From the NCBI GenBank assembly GCA_030646715.1, contig JAUSLJ010000033.1:372001-436000 (forward strand): a DNA stretch of 64,000 nucleotides, in the 5' to 3' direction. Positions 55,103 to 64,000 of this stretch are shown here, piece by piece; position 1 is the first letter of the stretch, and each line of letters opens with the position of its first letter. The stretch comes from Agitococcus sp. (GTDB taxonomy: Bacteria > Pseudomonadota > Gammaproteobacteria > Pseudomonadales > Moraxellaceae). The position numbers and the translations under genes are program-made. The notes under the pieces were generated by a model. That model saw only the letters and a list, made by a program, of their open reading frames with translations. It was not told the origin of the DNA and searched no databases.

Positions 55103-55810
55103 ATGATGAAACGTCAGCTACTTAGCAGCAGTATTATTGTGATGATGGGTCTTAGCATCACCGCCTGTTTTGAAGAAAAAAAAGTCACTCCTAAATTAGA
55201 AACTGAAGACGCGAAAGCCGCCTACAGTATTGGTTATATGACGGCCAAGTCGATGAGTAATGCTGTGACAACGCTGGATATCGACAGCTATACGGCAGGT
55301 TTTAAAGACGCGTATGCCAAAAAAGACGGTGCATTAAAAGAAGAAGAAATGAAAACCGTATTAATGGCTTTTCAAGAACGGATGAAAAAAGAAGCGGAAG
55401 AAAAACAGAAAAAAGCACTGACTGAAAATGTCACCAAAGGCGCAGCGCATTTGGCAGAAAATGCTAAAAAAGCAGGCGTAAAAGTCACCGCATCGGGTTT
55501 GCAATACGAAGTCATTACCGAAGGCAAAGGTGAAAAACCTAAAGCCACTGACACGGTAAAAGTCCATTATGAAGGCAAACTATTGGATGGTACAGTTTTC
55601 GATAGTTCAATTAAACGTAATGAGCCCGTCAGCTTTCCTCTCAACCAAGTGATTGCAGGTTGGACAGAAGGCGTGCAATTGATGTCGGTGGGTTCTAAGT
55701 ATAAATTTACCATTCCTTCGGCATTGGCTTATGGCGAACAAGGCTCAGGGCCCATTACGCCAAATTCTGTTTTAGTGTTTGAAGTTGAGTTACTGGAAAT
55801 CGTCAAATAA
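55103..55810 (+). CDS. FKBP-type peptidyl-prolyl isomerase, lipoprotein (FkpA/Mip-like)
   Basis: A 235-residue periplasmic or outer-membrane isomerase. The signal peptide ends in lipobox SITAC; the N-terminal part (about 30-120) is helical and should dimerise, as in FkpA and Mip; the FKBP domain covers about 130-235 (VKVHYEGKLLDGTVFDSSI, PVSFPLNQVIAGWTEGVQLM, LAYGEQGSGP, VFEVELLEI). It catalyses proline isomerisation and acts as a chaperone. RBS AAGGAAA lies before the start. A terminator follows. Confidence 0.94.
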   Translation: MMKRQLLSSSIIVMMGLSITACFEEKKVTPKLETEDAKAAYSIGYMTAKSMSNAVTTLDIDSYTAGFKDAYAKKDGALKEEEMKTVLMAFQERMKKEAEEKQKKALTENVTKGAAHLAENAKKAGVKVTASGLQYEVITEGKGEKPKATDTVKVHYEGKLLDGTVFDSSIKRNEPVSFPLNQVIAGWTEGVQLMSVGSKYKFTIPSALAYGEQGSGPITPNSVLVFEVELLEIVK

Positions 55811-55835
55811 CACGGTTAATTTGACGAGTGATTAG

Positions 55836-55862
55836 GGGCGCATGATTGCGCCCTTATTTTTT
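55836..55862 (+). terminator. Rho-independent terminator after the FKBP gene
   Basis: A perfect 7-bp stem (55836-55842 and 55847-55853) with loop TGAT is followed by TTA and six or more T residues. Confidence 0.8.
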
Positions 55863-55959
55863 GCCTGAAACTTTCCCATCTGTCCTATTATTGTGTTAAA
55901 AATAACCCATAATCTAAAATAATATTTCATCTGCAGTAAGTATCTAAGCAAAAGCTTCA

Positions 55960-56022
55960 CCGCTCATGGTGAGCCTGTCGAACCATTGACAGCAAGCACT
56001 TCGACAAGCTCAGCGTGAACGG
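55960..56022. repeat. REP-like imperfect inverted repeat
   Basis: Arms 55960-55983 and 55999-56022 pair with five mismatches over 24 bases around a 15-base spacer. The sequence type (GTGAGCCTGTCGAAC and CTTCGACAAGCTCAG) is a widely dispersed proteobacterial element. It lies in the 286-base gap before the TonB receptor gene; the rest of that gap shows nothing clear. Confidence 0.75.
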
Positions 56023-56096
56023 AAAATACACATTTTAAGAGCTCTGCATTTACCAAGCAACCACGATAAAACAAAAAAGTGGCAAGGAGTGTTGGG

Positions 56097-58271
56097 ATGC
56101 GTAAGGTCGTATTTGCGTCAATTTTACTATTGGCTAGAGAAGCCCATGCCGATTATGTTATGGAAGATTTACTGTCGTTGAGCTTGGCTGATTTAGCAAC
56201 CATTCCTGTCGTTACCGCCGCCCGAACGCAACAAAATTGGGACGAGGTACAGGGTTCATTATGGGTGATAACAGAAAAAGAAATTCGTGAACGTGGATAT
56301 CGCAACATTGCCGATGTTCTTCGTGACTTGCCCAGTGTTGACTTGCAAGGGCCTGTCAATACCACCAGCCGTTTAACGGTGCGTGGCATCGCAGGGAATG
56401 CCAAAATGTTGATCTTGCAAGATGGCGTGCGTGTCGGTGCAACCGCTGGCGAAGTGATTCCTGTCAGTATTAACTATCCCTTGTATATGGCTAAACAAAT
56501 TGAAGTGTTATTGACCGCAGGTTCGGCGCTTTATGGCACGGATGCGGTAGCGGGGGTGATTAATATTATTTCTCAGCCGCCCAGTCAATATGGTTCACAA
56601 AGTTTGCGTTATGAGGGCAATGAAACCAATAGCGAACATGGTGACTTGTTTGTTCGTGGCCATGTTGGTAATCGCCCTGTGGTTTTTGGCGCACATACCG
56701 AACGTTCAAATAATCAGGCTTTGGCTGAGCAGTATCCCGACGTATTTGCCTTGGGAGATTTGCGCGATGTCAGTGGCAATACCGTTCTGGTCAGTGCGGC
56801 ACAGCGTCAGCCATTTACCAGTGAAGCGGATAGCCGTAGTGTGTGGGGGCGAATTAATATCGCGCCAGAGCTGGAAGTTGGTGTTTCTTATCGTCAAGCC
56901 CGCTATGCCAATGATTACTCGACGCTTAGCAATGCTAATGAATATGGTGGGTTTTTAGATGAGGCCTTCCTCTCAGTTTATAGTCGTTTTCAGCAACAAT
57001 TAACGGCTCAATGGAGCACCAATACTTTAGTAAGTTGGTCATCGTACAAGCTCAATAAAAACAGTTATTACAATAATGTCTTTAGTAATTATCAAGCAGG
57101 TTATAAATACGCCGATAGTCAGAAAATGGCAGTAGATAGTCAATGGACGTATCGTTTTAATGATACGCACCAACTGATTTCGGGTTTGGTCTATGAACAT
57201 CTCAGTGCCGTACCGAGAACGACCGATTTAAGCCAGCCGTATAACGAAAATCTATCCATTAATGAGCAAAATTTATATTACTTCGGCACGAACAACACTT
57301 TACCCGTCAAAATTTTTCAAGTGGTGCAAGACAACGTTGCGTTATTTGCTCAAGACCAAACCCGCTGGTCATCGTCTTTAGTCACACAAATCGGTGCGCG
57401 TATTGATAATAATTCAGACTATGGTGATAGCTTTAGCCCCTATCTTGGTTTGAAATATCGTTTCACACCTAAAACTAATATGAGTCTTACGTATAGCGAA
57501 GCGTTTTTAGCACCTTCACCTTCCTTCAGCTATGAGCATTTTGGCAGTTTTAGCGGTCAGCAAGACAGCCAAGGCCGTTATACCGCGTCAACTTTTAGGA
57601 TTCCTAATCCTGATTTACAACCCGAAACAGCACGCGCTTTAGAGGCCGTCGTTAATTACAATCCTACTAGCCAGTTACGATGGACAGCAACCGCATATAC
57701 TTCACGCTTAGATAATCTGATTTTGTATTCGGCAGATACGCTTGTACCTGTGAGTGATTTTATTGACGGTGGCTTTCTTAAAAAAACCAAACAACGGGTG
57801 AATTTAGGTTCTTCCTTTGCATCAGGTATTGAGTTGAGTTCGCGCTATCGTAAAAACAGTCAACGTTATAATGTCGATTTTTGGGGCGCATATAGTTTTA
57901 CGGAAGGAACTTTAGAGTCGGATAAAGCTAACGAAGGTTTACCTTATACTGCGCGCCATAAACTGAAATTAGGCTCGACAGTACGTTGGCCAACAGGGTT
58001 GTTTATTAGTCCAACGCTATATTTAATGGATAAAAGCAGAGTGCCCAGTTCAGCGGCCAAAGGCGGGCGTTCTTTAGTGTCGCCCGCGTATGGTTTGTTA
58101 AATCTTTACGCGGGTTACGAGCAAATTGTCGCAGGTGTTAATGCTTTTTTGCGTGTCGAAAACGTCACCTCCCGCCGTTATTATCAAGCAGGAGGAACGT
58201 CTGATATTTCCATTGTCCAATTACCACAATTACGACGTAGCGTGACATTAGGTATGGAGTTGGAGTTTTAA
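56097..58271 (+). CDS. TonB-dependent outer-membrane receptor
   Basis: A 724-residue receptor: signal peptide (about 1-22, ending EAHA), a plug domain (about 45-165, with WVITEKEIRERGYRNIADVLRDLPSVDL, LTVRGIAGNAKMLILQDGV and GSALYGTDAVAGVINII), and a beta-barrel to the C-terminal aromatic residue (LGMELEF). The start LLSLSLADLATIPVVTAART is typical of the family. The substrate cannot be told; siderophore or cobalamin is usual, and no neighbouring gene settles it. RBS AAGGAG is 7 bases before the ATG; the upstream GTG is rejected. Its stop overlaps that of the convergent ybbP. Confidence 0.93.
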   Translation: MRKVVFASILLLAREAHADYVMEDLLSLSLADLATIPVVTAARTQQNWDEVQGSLWVITEKEIRERGYRNIADVLRDLPSVDLQGPVNTTSRLTVRGIAGNAKMLILQDGVRVGATAGEVIPVSINYPLYMAKQIEVLLTAGSALYGTDAVAGVINIISQPPSQYGSQSLRYEGNETNSEHGDLFVRGHVGNRPVVFGAHTERSNNQALAEQYPDVFALGDLRDVSGNTVLVSAAQRQPFTSEADSRSVWGRINIAPELEVGVSYRQARYANDYSTLSNANEYGGFLDEAFLSVYSRFQQQLTAQWSTNTLVSWSSYKLNKNSYYNNVFSNYQAGYKYADSQKMAVDSQWTYRFNDTHQLISGLVYEHLSAVPRTTDLSQPYNENLSINEQNLYYFGTNNTLPVKIFQVVQDNVALFAQDQTRWSSSLVTQIGARIDNNSDYGDSFSPYLGLKYRFTPKTNMSLTYSEAFLAPSPSFSYEHFGSFSGQQDSQGRYTASTFRIPNPDLQPETARALEAVVNYNPTSQLRWTATAYTSRLDNLILYSADTLVPVSDFIDGGFLKKTKQRVNLGSSFASGIELSSRYRKNSQRYNVDFWGAYSFTEGTLESDKANEGLPYTARHKLKLGSTVRWPTGLFISPTLYLMDKSRVPSSAAKGGRSLVSPAYGLLNLYAGYEQIVAGVNAFLRVENVTSRRYYQAGGTSDISIVQLPQLRRSVTLGMELEF

Positions 58272-60769
58272 GTTTCTCGTAACACCACCATCGGTGACAC
58301 TGACCAAACACGGCGTAAACTGAGTAAACCAATTGTCAGGGTTAATGCGCCACTCGCCAGTGGAGTTAATAGCCACAGTTGAGGGTGTAGCTGTGGTGTG
58401 CTTTCGAGTAATTGTATTGCTAAACCTGCGGCAATAATTTCTGTCATCACCACAGCTAATAAACCTGCCAAAATCCCCAACAGTAGTAATTCTAAACCAA
58501 CACGCTGTTGGAGTTGTCGGCGGCTGGCACCTAATGCACGTAACAGTGCTGCTTCTTGGCGACGGGTATCTAAGCTGGCGGCAATACTCGCTAATAACAC
58601 CAATATCCCCGCTAAAACAATAAATACTAAAATCACTTGTACGCCTTGTGAAACCTGCGCTAACAGCTTTTGCACTTCATTGAGCATGGCCGCTAAATCA
58701 ATAAAAATAACGGTTGGAAAAGTACGAATTAACGCGCTAAGTTGGCCTTTATCGGCCGCAGGAACATAAAAGCTGGTTAAATAAGTCGCAGGATAACTCT
58801 CTAAAACATGGCGTGGAAAAATTAAGTAAAAGTTGGGTTGAAAACTATCCCAATCGACTTTGCGGATACTCGTGACTTTGGCGGTGACCGAGCCTTCGGC
58901 CATTTGCAGTGTTAATGAGTCGCCTACGTTTAACGATAAACGCTTGGCCAAACCTGATTCTAGTGACACTTCATGTTGTTGGCCTGTAAACCATTGGCCT
59001 TCTAACAGCTCATTTTTGGCAGGCAGCTTCTCTGTCCATGTCAGGTTTAACTCACGGTCGAGTGCGCGCTCTTGGCTATCGCCTTCACTTGCTTTGGCCT
59101 TTGCTTGTGTGGCTATATTATTAATCGCAACTAAACGACCACGAATCACAGGATAAAAATCAGTCGATTGCCAGTCTCGTTGTGCTAAATAACTTTTTAA
59201 GGCATCAACATGGTCAGCAGGGATTGTCACCGCAAATTGGTTCGGAGTTTTTGCGGGTAAATCATGTTGCCATTGTGCTAATAACTCACCCCGAATTGTC
59301 CCCACTAACAAAATCGCGGTAAAACCTAAAGCTAAGGCGAGCATTTGTGCAACGGTGGCACGAGGTTCTCGACTTAAGGCAATAAATGCAGCATTGAGAG
59401 GTTTGGCTTGCGCGTTGAAGGTGCTGTGACGTAAGCGATTTAATAGGCCATAACACAAGCCCCCCAAAATAAGGGTTAAAACCAAACCGCCGACCAACAC
59501 TAAACTGGTGAGCATTAAATTCCCAGTTTCTAATACCAACAAGACAAATAGCGCGAGTAGGGCGACAGCGGTAATCGTTAACGCGGATAAGGGTGTGGGG
59601 CTAAGCTCACGACGCATCACTCGTAAAGGCGAGACTTGATAAAGACGGATAAACGCAGGTAAAGCAAAACCAATCAATGTCAGTGTTGCCGTCGCTAGAC
59701 CTGTTAGCAAGGGTTGGCTAAGGGCAAACTCAAGATCGGTGACAGGTAATAACGTCGCTAATAACTTAAACAACACCAGTGAGCAGATAAAACCAATCAA
59801 GCCTCCCACTAACATCGCAAACAGCCAAATCAAGGCTAATTGACCACTATACAACTGCACTAAATAACGGCGACTACTTCCTAAAGAGCGCATTAACGCA
59901 ATGCTGTCTAAATGGCGTTCGCTAAAACGACGTGCCGCGAGTGCTACAGCAATGCCCGATAGTAATACCGCAGCAATAGCCGCCAAGCTTAAATAATCGG
60001 TGGCGGTTTTTATTGGCTTATTGAGTTGTTTATTGGCGGTTTTAATGTCGAGTAAACGCTCTTCTGGATGTAGCAGTGGTGTTGCTTGTGTTTGAAAACT
60101 TTGCAAATGTGAACGTGTGCCTGCTAACAATAAACGATAGTTAACACGGCTACCGACTTGAATAATATGGGTACTAGGCACATCTGCCAAATTCATTAAT
60201 AAGCTAGGTGAAAATGCCGAAAAACCGCCGCTACGGTCGCTATCTTCGTCAATAATACCTGTAATAACGAAATTAGCATCGCCAATGGTTAAGGATTTTC
60301 CCATTTGAGTATTCAGTAAATTGAGCAGTCGTTCTTCTACCCATACCGTTCCAGCCGCTGGAATAGCGTGAGTGGTAATGGGGCTATTGGTGGTACGAAT
60401 TTTGAGCTGTCCGCGAAGGGGATAGCCTTTAGTGACGGCTTTGACCGAGCTTAATTGAAAGTTATCCCCTTGTTGCGCGACACTCGAAAACTCTAAGGTT
60501 TGGGTGTGTTGTAAGTTTTGTTGTTGTGCGAGTTGTAACCATTCAGGGCGAATACCTCTACTGCTAGTGACGACTAAATCGGCACCGATGAGCCGTGCCG
60601 CTTGCTGGCCTAGCGTTTGCTCTAAACTACCACTAAAAAAACGTAAGGTAGTGGTAGCGGCAATCGCCAAAATGAGGGCGGCAATCAATAAAGTGAGTTC
60701 GCCTGCGCGTAAATCACGCCAAAATAATCGCCATGATAATTTTAAAGGACTGCTTAGAGGGATGCTCAT
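58268..60769 (-). CDS. ybbP: ABC transporter permease, YbbP family (FtsX-like)
   Basis: An 833-residue inner-membrane permease with about ten helices, two FtsX domains (about 260-390 and 715-830) and two large periplasmic domains. The N-terminus (SWRLFWRDLRAGELTLLIAALILAIA) and the FtsX helices with LMRSLGSSRRYLV and LLRALGASRRQLQ match E. coli YbbP. With YbbA it forms an exporter or mechanotransmission-type complex of poorly known role, linked to lipid or lysophospholipid handling next to TesA. It overlaps ybbA by 4 bases (ATGA), so they are coupled. Confidence 0.93.
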   Translation of the reverse strand: MSIPLSSPLKLSWRLFWRDLRAGELTLLIAALILAIAATTTLRFFSGSLEQTLGQQAARLIGADLVVTSSRGIRPEWLQLAQQQNLQHTQTLEFSSVAQQGDNFQLSSVKAVTKGYPLRGQLKIRTTNSPITTHAIPAAGTVWVEERLLNLLNTQMGKSLTIGDANFVITGIIDEDSDRSGGFSAFSPSLLMNLADVPSTHIIQVGSRVNYRLLLAGTRSHLQSFQTQATPLLHPEERLLDIKTANKQLNKPIKTATDYLSLAAIAAVLLSGIAVALAARRFSERHLDSIALMRSLGSSRRYLVQLYSGQLALIWLFAMLVGGLIGFICSLVLFKLLATLLPVTDLEFALSQPLLTGLATATLTLIGFALPAFIRLYQVSPLRVMRRELSPTPLSALTITAVALLALFVLLVLETGNLMLTSLVLVGGLVLTLILGGLCYGLLNRLRHSTFNAQAKPLNAAFIALSREPRATVAQMLALALGFTAILLVGTIRGELLAQWQHDLPAKTPNQFAVTIPADHVDALKSYLAQRDWQSTDFYPVIRGRLVAINNIATQAKAKASEGDSQERALDRELNLTWTEKLPAKNELLEGQWFTGQQHEVSLESGLAKRLSLNVGDSLTLQMAEGSVTAKVTSIRKVDWDSFQPNFYLIFPRHVLESYPATYLTSFYVPAADKGQLSALIRTFPTVIFIDLAAMLNEVQKLLAQVSQGVQVILVFIVLAGILVLLASIAASLDTRRQEAALLRALGASRRQLQQRVGLELLLLGILAGLLAVVMTEIIAAGLAIQLLESTPQLHPQLWLLTPLASGALTLTIGLLSLRRVWSVSPMVVLRET

Positions 60770-61449
60770 TGGGCTTGCTCAACTACACGCCCTGCATCTA
60801 AACGAATACTGTGCTGGCAGCGTTTGGCGAGATTTTCGTCGTGAGTGACCAATACCAGCGTCGTGCCTTGTTCGCGGTTCATATTAAATAATAAATCAAT
60901 AATTTGCTGGCCTGTCGTGGCATCTAAATTCCCTGTCGGTTCATCGGCAAATAAAATACGCGGTTGACTGACAAAAGCACGAGCAAGAGCGACACGCTGC
61001 TGTTCACCGCCCGATAATTGTTTAGGGGTATGTTGTAAACGATGACCTAAGCCGACACGCTCTAAACACGTTTTAGCCCACTCAGGTTGCTCTTTACCTG
61101 CTAAAGATAAGGGCAGAAGCACATTCTCTAAAGCAGTTAAATGCGGTAATAACTGGAAGGATTGAAAGACAAAACCGACATCACGCTGACGAATGGCGGC
61201 GCGGGCATCTTCGTCTAAACTGGATAAATCTTGCCCAAATAATTGCACGTTGCCGTCCGAGGGGACATCTAATCCTGCTAATAAGCCCAGTAATGTTGAC
61301 TTTCCTGAACCCGAACTACCGATAATAGCTACGCTATCGCCTTCGGGAATAGAAAAACTAATCTGTTGCAGAATGGTGAGTGCAGACTCACTACTGTCAA
61401 CTATTTTGCTAAGGTGGTTAACAACAATTGCAGCGTTGATCGAGGGCAT
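60766..61449 (-). CDS. ybbA: ABC transporter ATP-binding protein YbbA
   Basis: A 227-residue LolD/MacB-type ATPase: Walker A GSSGSGKST, Q-loop FQSFQLLPHLT, signature LSGGEQQRVALARAF, Walker B ILFADEPTGNLD and switch His VTHDE. It powers YbbP. The start at 61449 is just 4 bases from the divergent tesA start (61454), so each promoter must lie inside the other gene. A longer frame reaches 61545 but lies within tesA. The RBS is weak. Confidence 0.94.
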   Translation of the reverse strand: MPSINAAIVVNHLSKIVDSSESALTILQQISFSIPEGDSVAIIGSSGSGKSTLLGLLAGLDVPSDGNVQLFGQDLSSLDEDARAAIRQRDVGFVFQSFQLLPHLTALENVLLPLSLAGKEQPEWAKTCLERVGLGHRLQHTPKQLSGGEQQRVALARAFVSQPRILFADEPTGNLDATTGQQIIDLLFNMNREQGTTLVLVTHDENLAKRCQHSIRLDAGRVVEQAQ

Positions 61450-61453
61450 GATA

Positions 61454-62062
61454 ATGACCAAATATGGTGTGGCTTTAATATTGGGATGGTTATTGATAAT
61501 ACCAAGTGCATGGGCAGCAAAAGTCGTGGTCTTTGGCGATAGCATCAGTGCCGCCTATGGATTAGACGTGAAACAGGGCTGGGTGGTTAAACTCCAACAA
61601 AAACTAGACCAGCATAGCAAAGGCAAACATACGGTAATTAATGCCAGTTTAAGCGGTGAAACCACGACTGGTGGTCTTGCGCGTTTGCCAAAAATTCTAC
61701 AGCAACATCGACCTGATATTATTATTCTGGAACTAGGCGGAAATGACGGTTTGCGCGGTCAATCCCCTGTCGCCATGAATAAAAACTTAGTTGCGATGAT
61801 TCAGCAAAGCAAACAACAAAAAGCCAAAGTATTACTGCTAGGCATGAAAATCCCACCCAATTATGGCAAAGCGTATAACCAAGCATTTGAGTCCACGTTC
61901 GTCACCGTGGCAAAAAATGAAAAAGTGCCTTTTGTGCCGTTTTTTTTAGAAGGTGTGGCAGGAAAAGAGGCGTTCATGCAGCCTGATGGCATTCATCCTA
62001 ATGCTCAAGCACAACAGCAATTAATGGATAATGTTTGGCCAAGTTTGAAAGCCTTGTTGTAA
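61454..62062 (+). CDS. tesA: TesA-type multifunctional acyl-CoA thioesterase/lysophospholipase
   Basis: A 202-residue exported SGNH hydrolase. Signal peptide 1-21 (WLLIIPSAWAA), then block I VVFGDSISAAYGL with the catalytic Ser, block III LELGGNDGLRG and block V PDGIHPNAQAQQQ with Asp and His. It hydrolyses acyl-CoA and lysophospholipids in the periplasm. The ATG at 61454 is preceded by GAGGG 61442-61446, which lies within the ybbA 5' end. The divergent tesA/ybbA-ybbP arrangement is the same as in E. coli. Confidence 0.95.
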   Translation: MTKYGVALILGWLLIIPSAWAAKVVVFGDSISAAYGLDVKQGWVVKLQQKLDQHSKGKHTVINASLSGETTTGGLARLPKILQQHRPDIIILELGGNDGLRGQSPVAMNKNLVAMIQQSKQQKAKVLLLGMKIPPNYGKAYNQAFESTFVTVAKNEKVPFVPFFLEGVAGKEAFMQPDGIHPNAQAQQQLMDNVWPSLKALL

Positions 62063-62151
62063 TGTGAACTAGCCATTCACAAAAAGAACACGCATCGCTC
62101 CCTGAAATTGATATCTTGACGATGTCAAAATATGATTTTGGAGAGAGTAAC

Positions 62152-62937
62152 ATGTCTTTTTCTGCAATGTTGGCACAAGCAAATGTCATTAATACCGTTG
62201 AAATATTACCGAGTTGGTCTCAAGGACGAGCGACGTTTGGTGGTTTAATTGCCGCACTGTTATATCAAAACGCGCTTTCTATTGTCGGTACAGAGCAACC
62301 GATACGGTCAATGACGTTTTCCTTTGTGGCACCCGTAGCGGTAGGGGAGGTCAATTTACAGTCAACAGTGTTGCGTCGAGGTAAATCTGTTATTCAAGCC
62401 GAAACTAAAATGTGGCAAAACGGCGAAGTGGTCGCGGTGATGTTAGCCAGTTTTGGTGTCAGTCGTGACTCGAAGATTGTGATTAAACCTGAGTCTGCGC
62501 CTACGTTTAAATCCCCTGATGAAGGCGTGCCATTGCCATATATTCCCAATGTCACGCCAGAGTTTACCCGTCATTTTGATTTCCGTTGGACGATCGGCAC
62601 TCTGCCATTTAGTGCCAGTAATAGCGGAACTATGGGTGGCTGGGTGCGTTTTAATGATGAAGCAAGTACCGTACAAATTAGTCATTTATTGGCGTTAGTC
62701 GATTCATGGCCGCCGTCAGTGTTGCAAATGTTTAACACCATTGCACCGATTAGCACGTTGACGTGGACGATTGAGTTTTTAACCAGCTCCTATACAGACA
62801 CAATGACCGATTGGTGGCAATACCTAGCGGAAGCGGAAGCATCTGCCAACGGTTATGCCCATATTGGTGCCAAGTTGTGGGATAAAAATGGCCAATTAGT
62901 GGCAATTAGTCGGCAAACGGTGGCGGTATTTGCCTAA
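62152..62937 (+). CDS. Acyl-CoA thioesterase, double-hotdog (TesB-like)
   Basis: A 261-residue protein of the 4HBT_3/TesB-like class. The first hotdog (about 15-110) has SWSQGRATFGGLIAALLYQ and SMTFSFVAPVAVGEV then VLRRGKSVIQAETKMWQNGEVVA; the second (about 145-260) ends with LWDKNGQLVAISRQTVAVF. The substrate is unknown, probably medium- or long-chain acyl-CoA. The ATG at 62152 is chosen because GGAGAG precedes it by 6-7 bases. It is 89 bases after tesA and may be co-transcribed. Confidence 0.85.
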   Translation: MSFSAMLAQANVINTVEILPSWSQGRATFGGLIAALLYQNALSIVGTEQPIRSMTFSFVAPVAVGEVNLQSTVLRRGKSVIQAETKMWQNGEVVAVMLASFGVSRDSKIVIKPESAPTFKSPDEGVPLPYIPNVTPEFTRHFDFRWTIGTLPFSASNSGTMGGWVRFNDEASTVQISHLLALVDSWPPSVLQMFNTIAPISTLTWTIEFLTSSYTDTMTDWWQYLAEAEASANGYAHIGAKLWDKNGQLVAISRQTVAVFA

Positions 62938-63447
62938 TCCTAATAGTTTTGTTAGTGACAGGGATGTCGTTTGATGTCTAAGCTTAATCGCTGATTAACT
63001 ACCGTTGGTCTAGGTTCGCTTGGCTGAAAATGGTGTTCTCATTAGAATGTCGTCTTCAACAAACTCTATGAAACTCCGCATTTTAAATGCTAATTTGTTT
63101 GCCTGTTTTTTGTTCTTTTTTTGAGCTTTAAATCCTAAATTCTCTAAAAAGTCCTCTTTTTCTTGCGTGTTTTCTCTGGTAATTATCTTCTTTCTTGCTG
63201 AAAAATAATAAGAATTTATAGGTCAATGGCCTTTTTGACAAAAAATATATTTTGAAACAATTTGTCTGCGTTTTTCTGAGGTTGTCGCAATTTTGTGTGA
63301 CGTATTTAGCAGTAATTGACCGTCACAAAAAGTACCTTAGCACCATGACGTAACGCCGCAGATTAAGATGTGTACTGATTGGTTTTTGATCGTAGTACAG
63401 GTTTTATCAGTGCAGTGTTAGTAGCACTAATTTAAGGGGAGCTTAAA
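62938..63447. other. 510-base intergenic region, no gene seen
   Basis: The region is rich in A/T with pyrimidine runs. No plausible coding frame longer than a few tens of codons, no RNA gene and no clear terminator was found. The only structure seen is a 7-bp inverted repeat, 63296-63302 with 63321-63327, about 120 bases before the next gene. It probably holds the promoter of the START-domain gene. Confidence 0.5.
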
Positions 63448-64000
63448 ATGAACAAAAAGATTTCGGCAATTTTTTTTGCGATGGTTGCCTCATTGACTAC
63501 CGTGCCAATGGCATCTGCTCTCGAAGGCGATTTGAAAGATTTACGCCCAGAAGTCAATAAAAAAGAATGGCAGTTAGTTAAAAACGACACGACGCGTAGT
63601 ATTAAAACCTATATTCGCGAAGGTGATGGCAAGCGTATTAACTTTAAAGTGGATGCCATGATTGAAGGCACTTTAGAGAATGTGGCTCGTGTTCATTTTG
63701 ATGTCGATAATATCAAGCATTGGTATTGGGAAACCTTAGATTCGCGTTTGCTGAAAAAAGTATCCAGTACTGAATACTATTACTATATGCAATACAATGC
63801 CCCTGTAACCATGCCCGACCGCGATGCTATTTTGCACGCCGTTATTGAGCCGTATAGTGTTAAAAAAGGTTATATGCAGTTAAGTATTCGTGCCGTACCT
63901 GATTATTTGCCCGCGCAAGCCAATTTAGTGCGTGTGCAAGAACAAGATATGATTGTTAAATTTACCCCATTAGGTAAAGAAAAAGTGCATTTAGAAGCCG
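63448..64000 (+). CDS. Secreted START/SRPBCC-domain protein (3' end outside window)
   Basis: The frame is open from the ATG at 63448 to the window end (184 residues visible), so the gene is cut. A signal peptide is at 1-24 (FFAMVASLTTVPMASA). From about 40 the sequence looks like a START-type lipid-binding fold: EWQLVKNDTTRSIKTYIREGDG, HWYWETLDSRLLKKVSSTEYYYYMQYNAPVTMPDRDAIL and YMQLSIRAVPDYLP, where the P-x-RD pattern is typical. It would bind a hydrophobic ligand in the periplasm, identity unknown. RBS AAGGGGAG is ideal. Confidence 0.85.
   Translation, partial: MNKKISAIFFAMVASLTTVPMASALEGDLKDLRPEVNKKEWQLVKNDTTRSIKTYIREGDGKRINFKVDAMIEGTLENVARVHFDVDNIKHWYWETLDSRLLKKVSSTEYYYYMQYNAPVTMPDRDAILHAVIEPYSVKKGYMQLSIRAVPDYLPAQANLVRVQEQDMIVKFTPLGKEKVHLEA

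Noticed and set aside
63296-63327. 7-bp inverted repeat upstream of the START-domain gene as an operator
   Set aside because: Arms are short and 18 bases apart; no known regulator fits, and such a pair can arise by chance in a long gap.

Overview
The window is a stretch of chromosome from a gammaproteobacterium. The evidence is the housekeeping gene order (nrdR-ribD, ribE-ribBX-ribH-nusB-thiL-pgpA, divergent tesA / ybbA-ybbP, ettA, ygiQ, mutY), a complete respiratory nitrate reductase operon very close to the E. coli proteins, an outer-membrane TonB-dependent receptor, several lipoproteins and many c-di-GMP proteins. Third codon positions lean to A/T. The mix would suit a free-living facultative nitrate respirer, possibly a sulfur-oxidising or filamentous type, but nothing here proves the genus. 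I see no rRNA, tRNA, CRISPR array, transposase or prophage gene.

Layout. 1-1122: end of clpB. 1379-6573: a signalling cassette made of a double-transmitter hybrid kinase, a stand-alone receiver and a REC-PAS-GGDEF-EAL protein. 6827-11115: crotonase, acyltransferase and ettA on the minus strand, then a secreted NlpC/P60 peptidase on the plus strand. 11211-15448: glyA, a CorC/CNNM protein, nrdR and ribD. 15457-29957: nitrate respiration block, with a CBS protein (minus), two narK transporters, narGHJI, a parvulin, a beta-carbonic anhydrase and narXL. 30014-32554: duplicated-module lipoprotein with a PA14 domain (minus). 32738-37816: ribE, ribBX, ribH, nusB, thiL, pgpA and a retropepsin-like protease. 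37917-40117: RCC1-repeat lipoprotein and a VapC-type toxin-antitoxin module. 40251-43247: ribA, feoA, feoB and a small Cys-rich FeoB partner. 43355-48604: AsmA-like protein, asparaginase, mutY. 48570-52498: three tandem membrane diguanylate cyclases (minus). 52831-62937: ygiQ, FKBP isomerase, TonB receptor, ybbP-ybbA (minus), tesA and an acyl-CoA thioesterase. 63448-64000: start of a secreted START-domain protein.

How the parts work together. NarX/NarL would sense nitrate and drive narK and narGHJI; NarJ and the parvulin would assist enzyme assembly, and the carbonic anhydrase appears to be co-transcribed. Riboflavin synthesis is complete in the window (ribD, ribE, ribBX, ribH, plus a separate functional ribA), but the usual ribD-ribE adjacency is broken by about 17 kb holding the nitrate block and the lipoprotein. 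Cyclic-di-GMP turnover is heavily represented: one probable phosphodiesterase and three probable cyclases. The most unusual sequence-level features are five consecutive exact 37-residue repeats in the AsmA-like protein, the internally duplicated PA14 lipoprotein, the two-transmitter kinase cassette, the three-gene toxin-antitoxin unit, and REP-like inverted repeats that create false N-terminal extensions of neighbouring genes.
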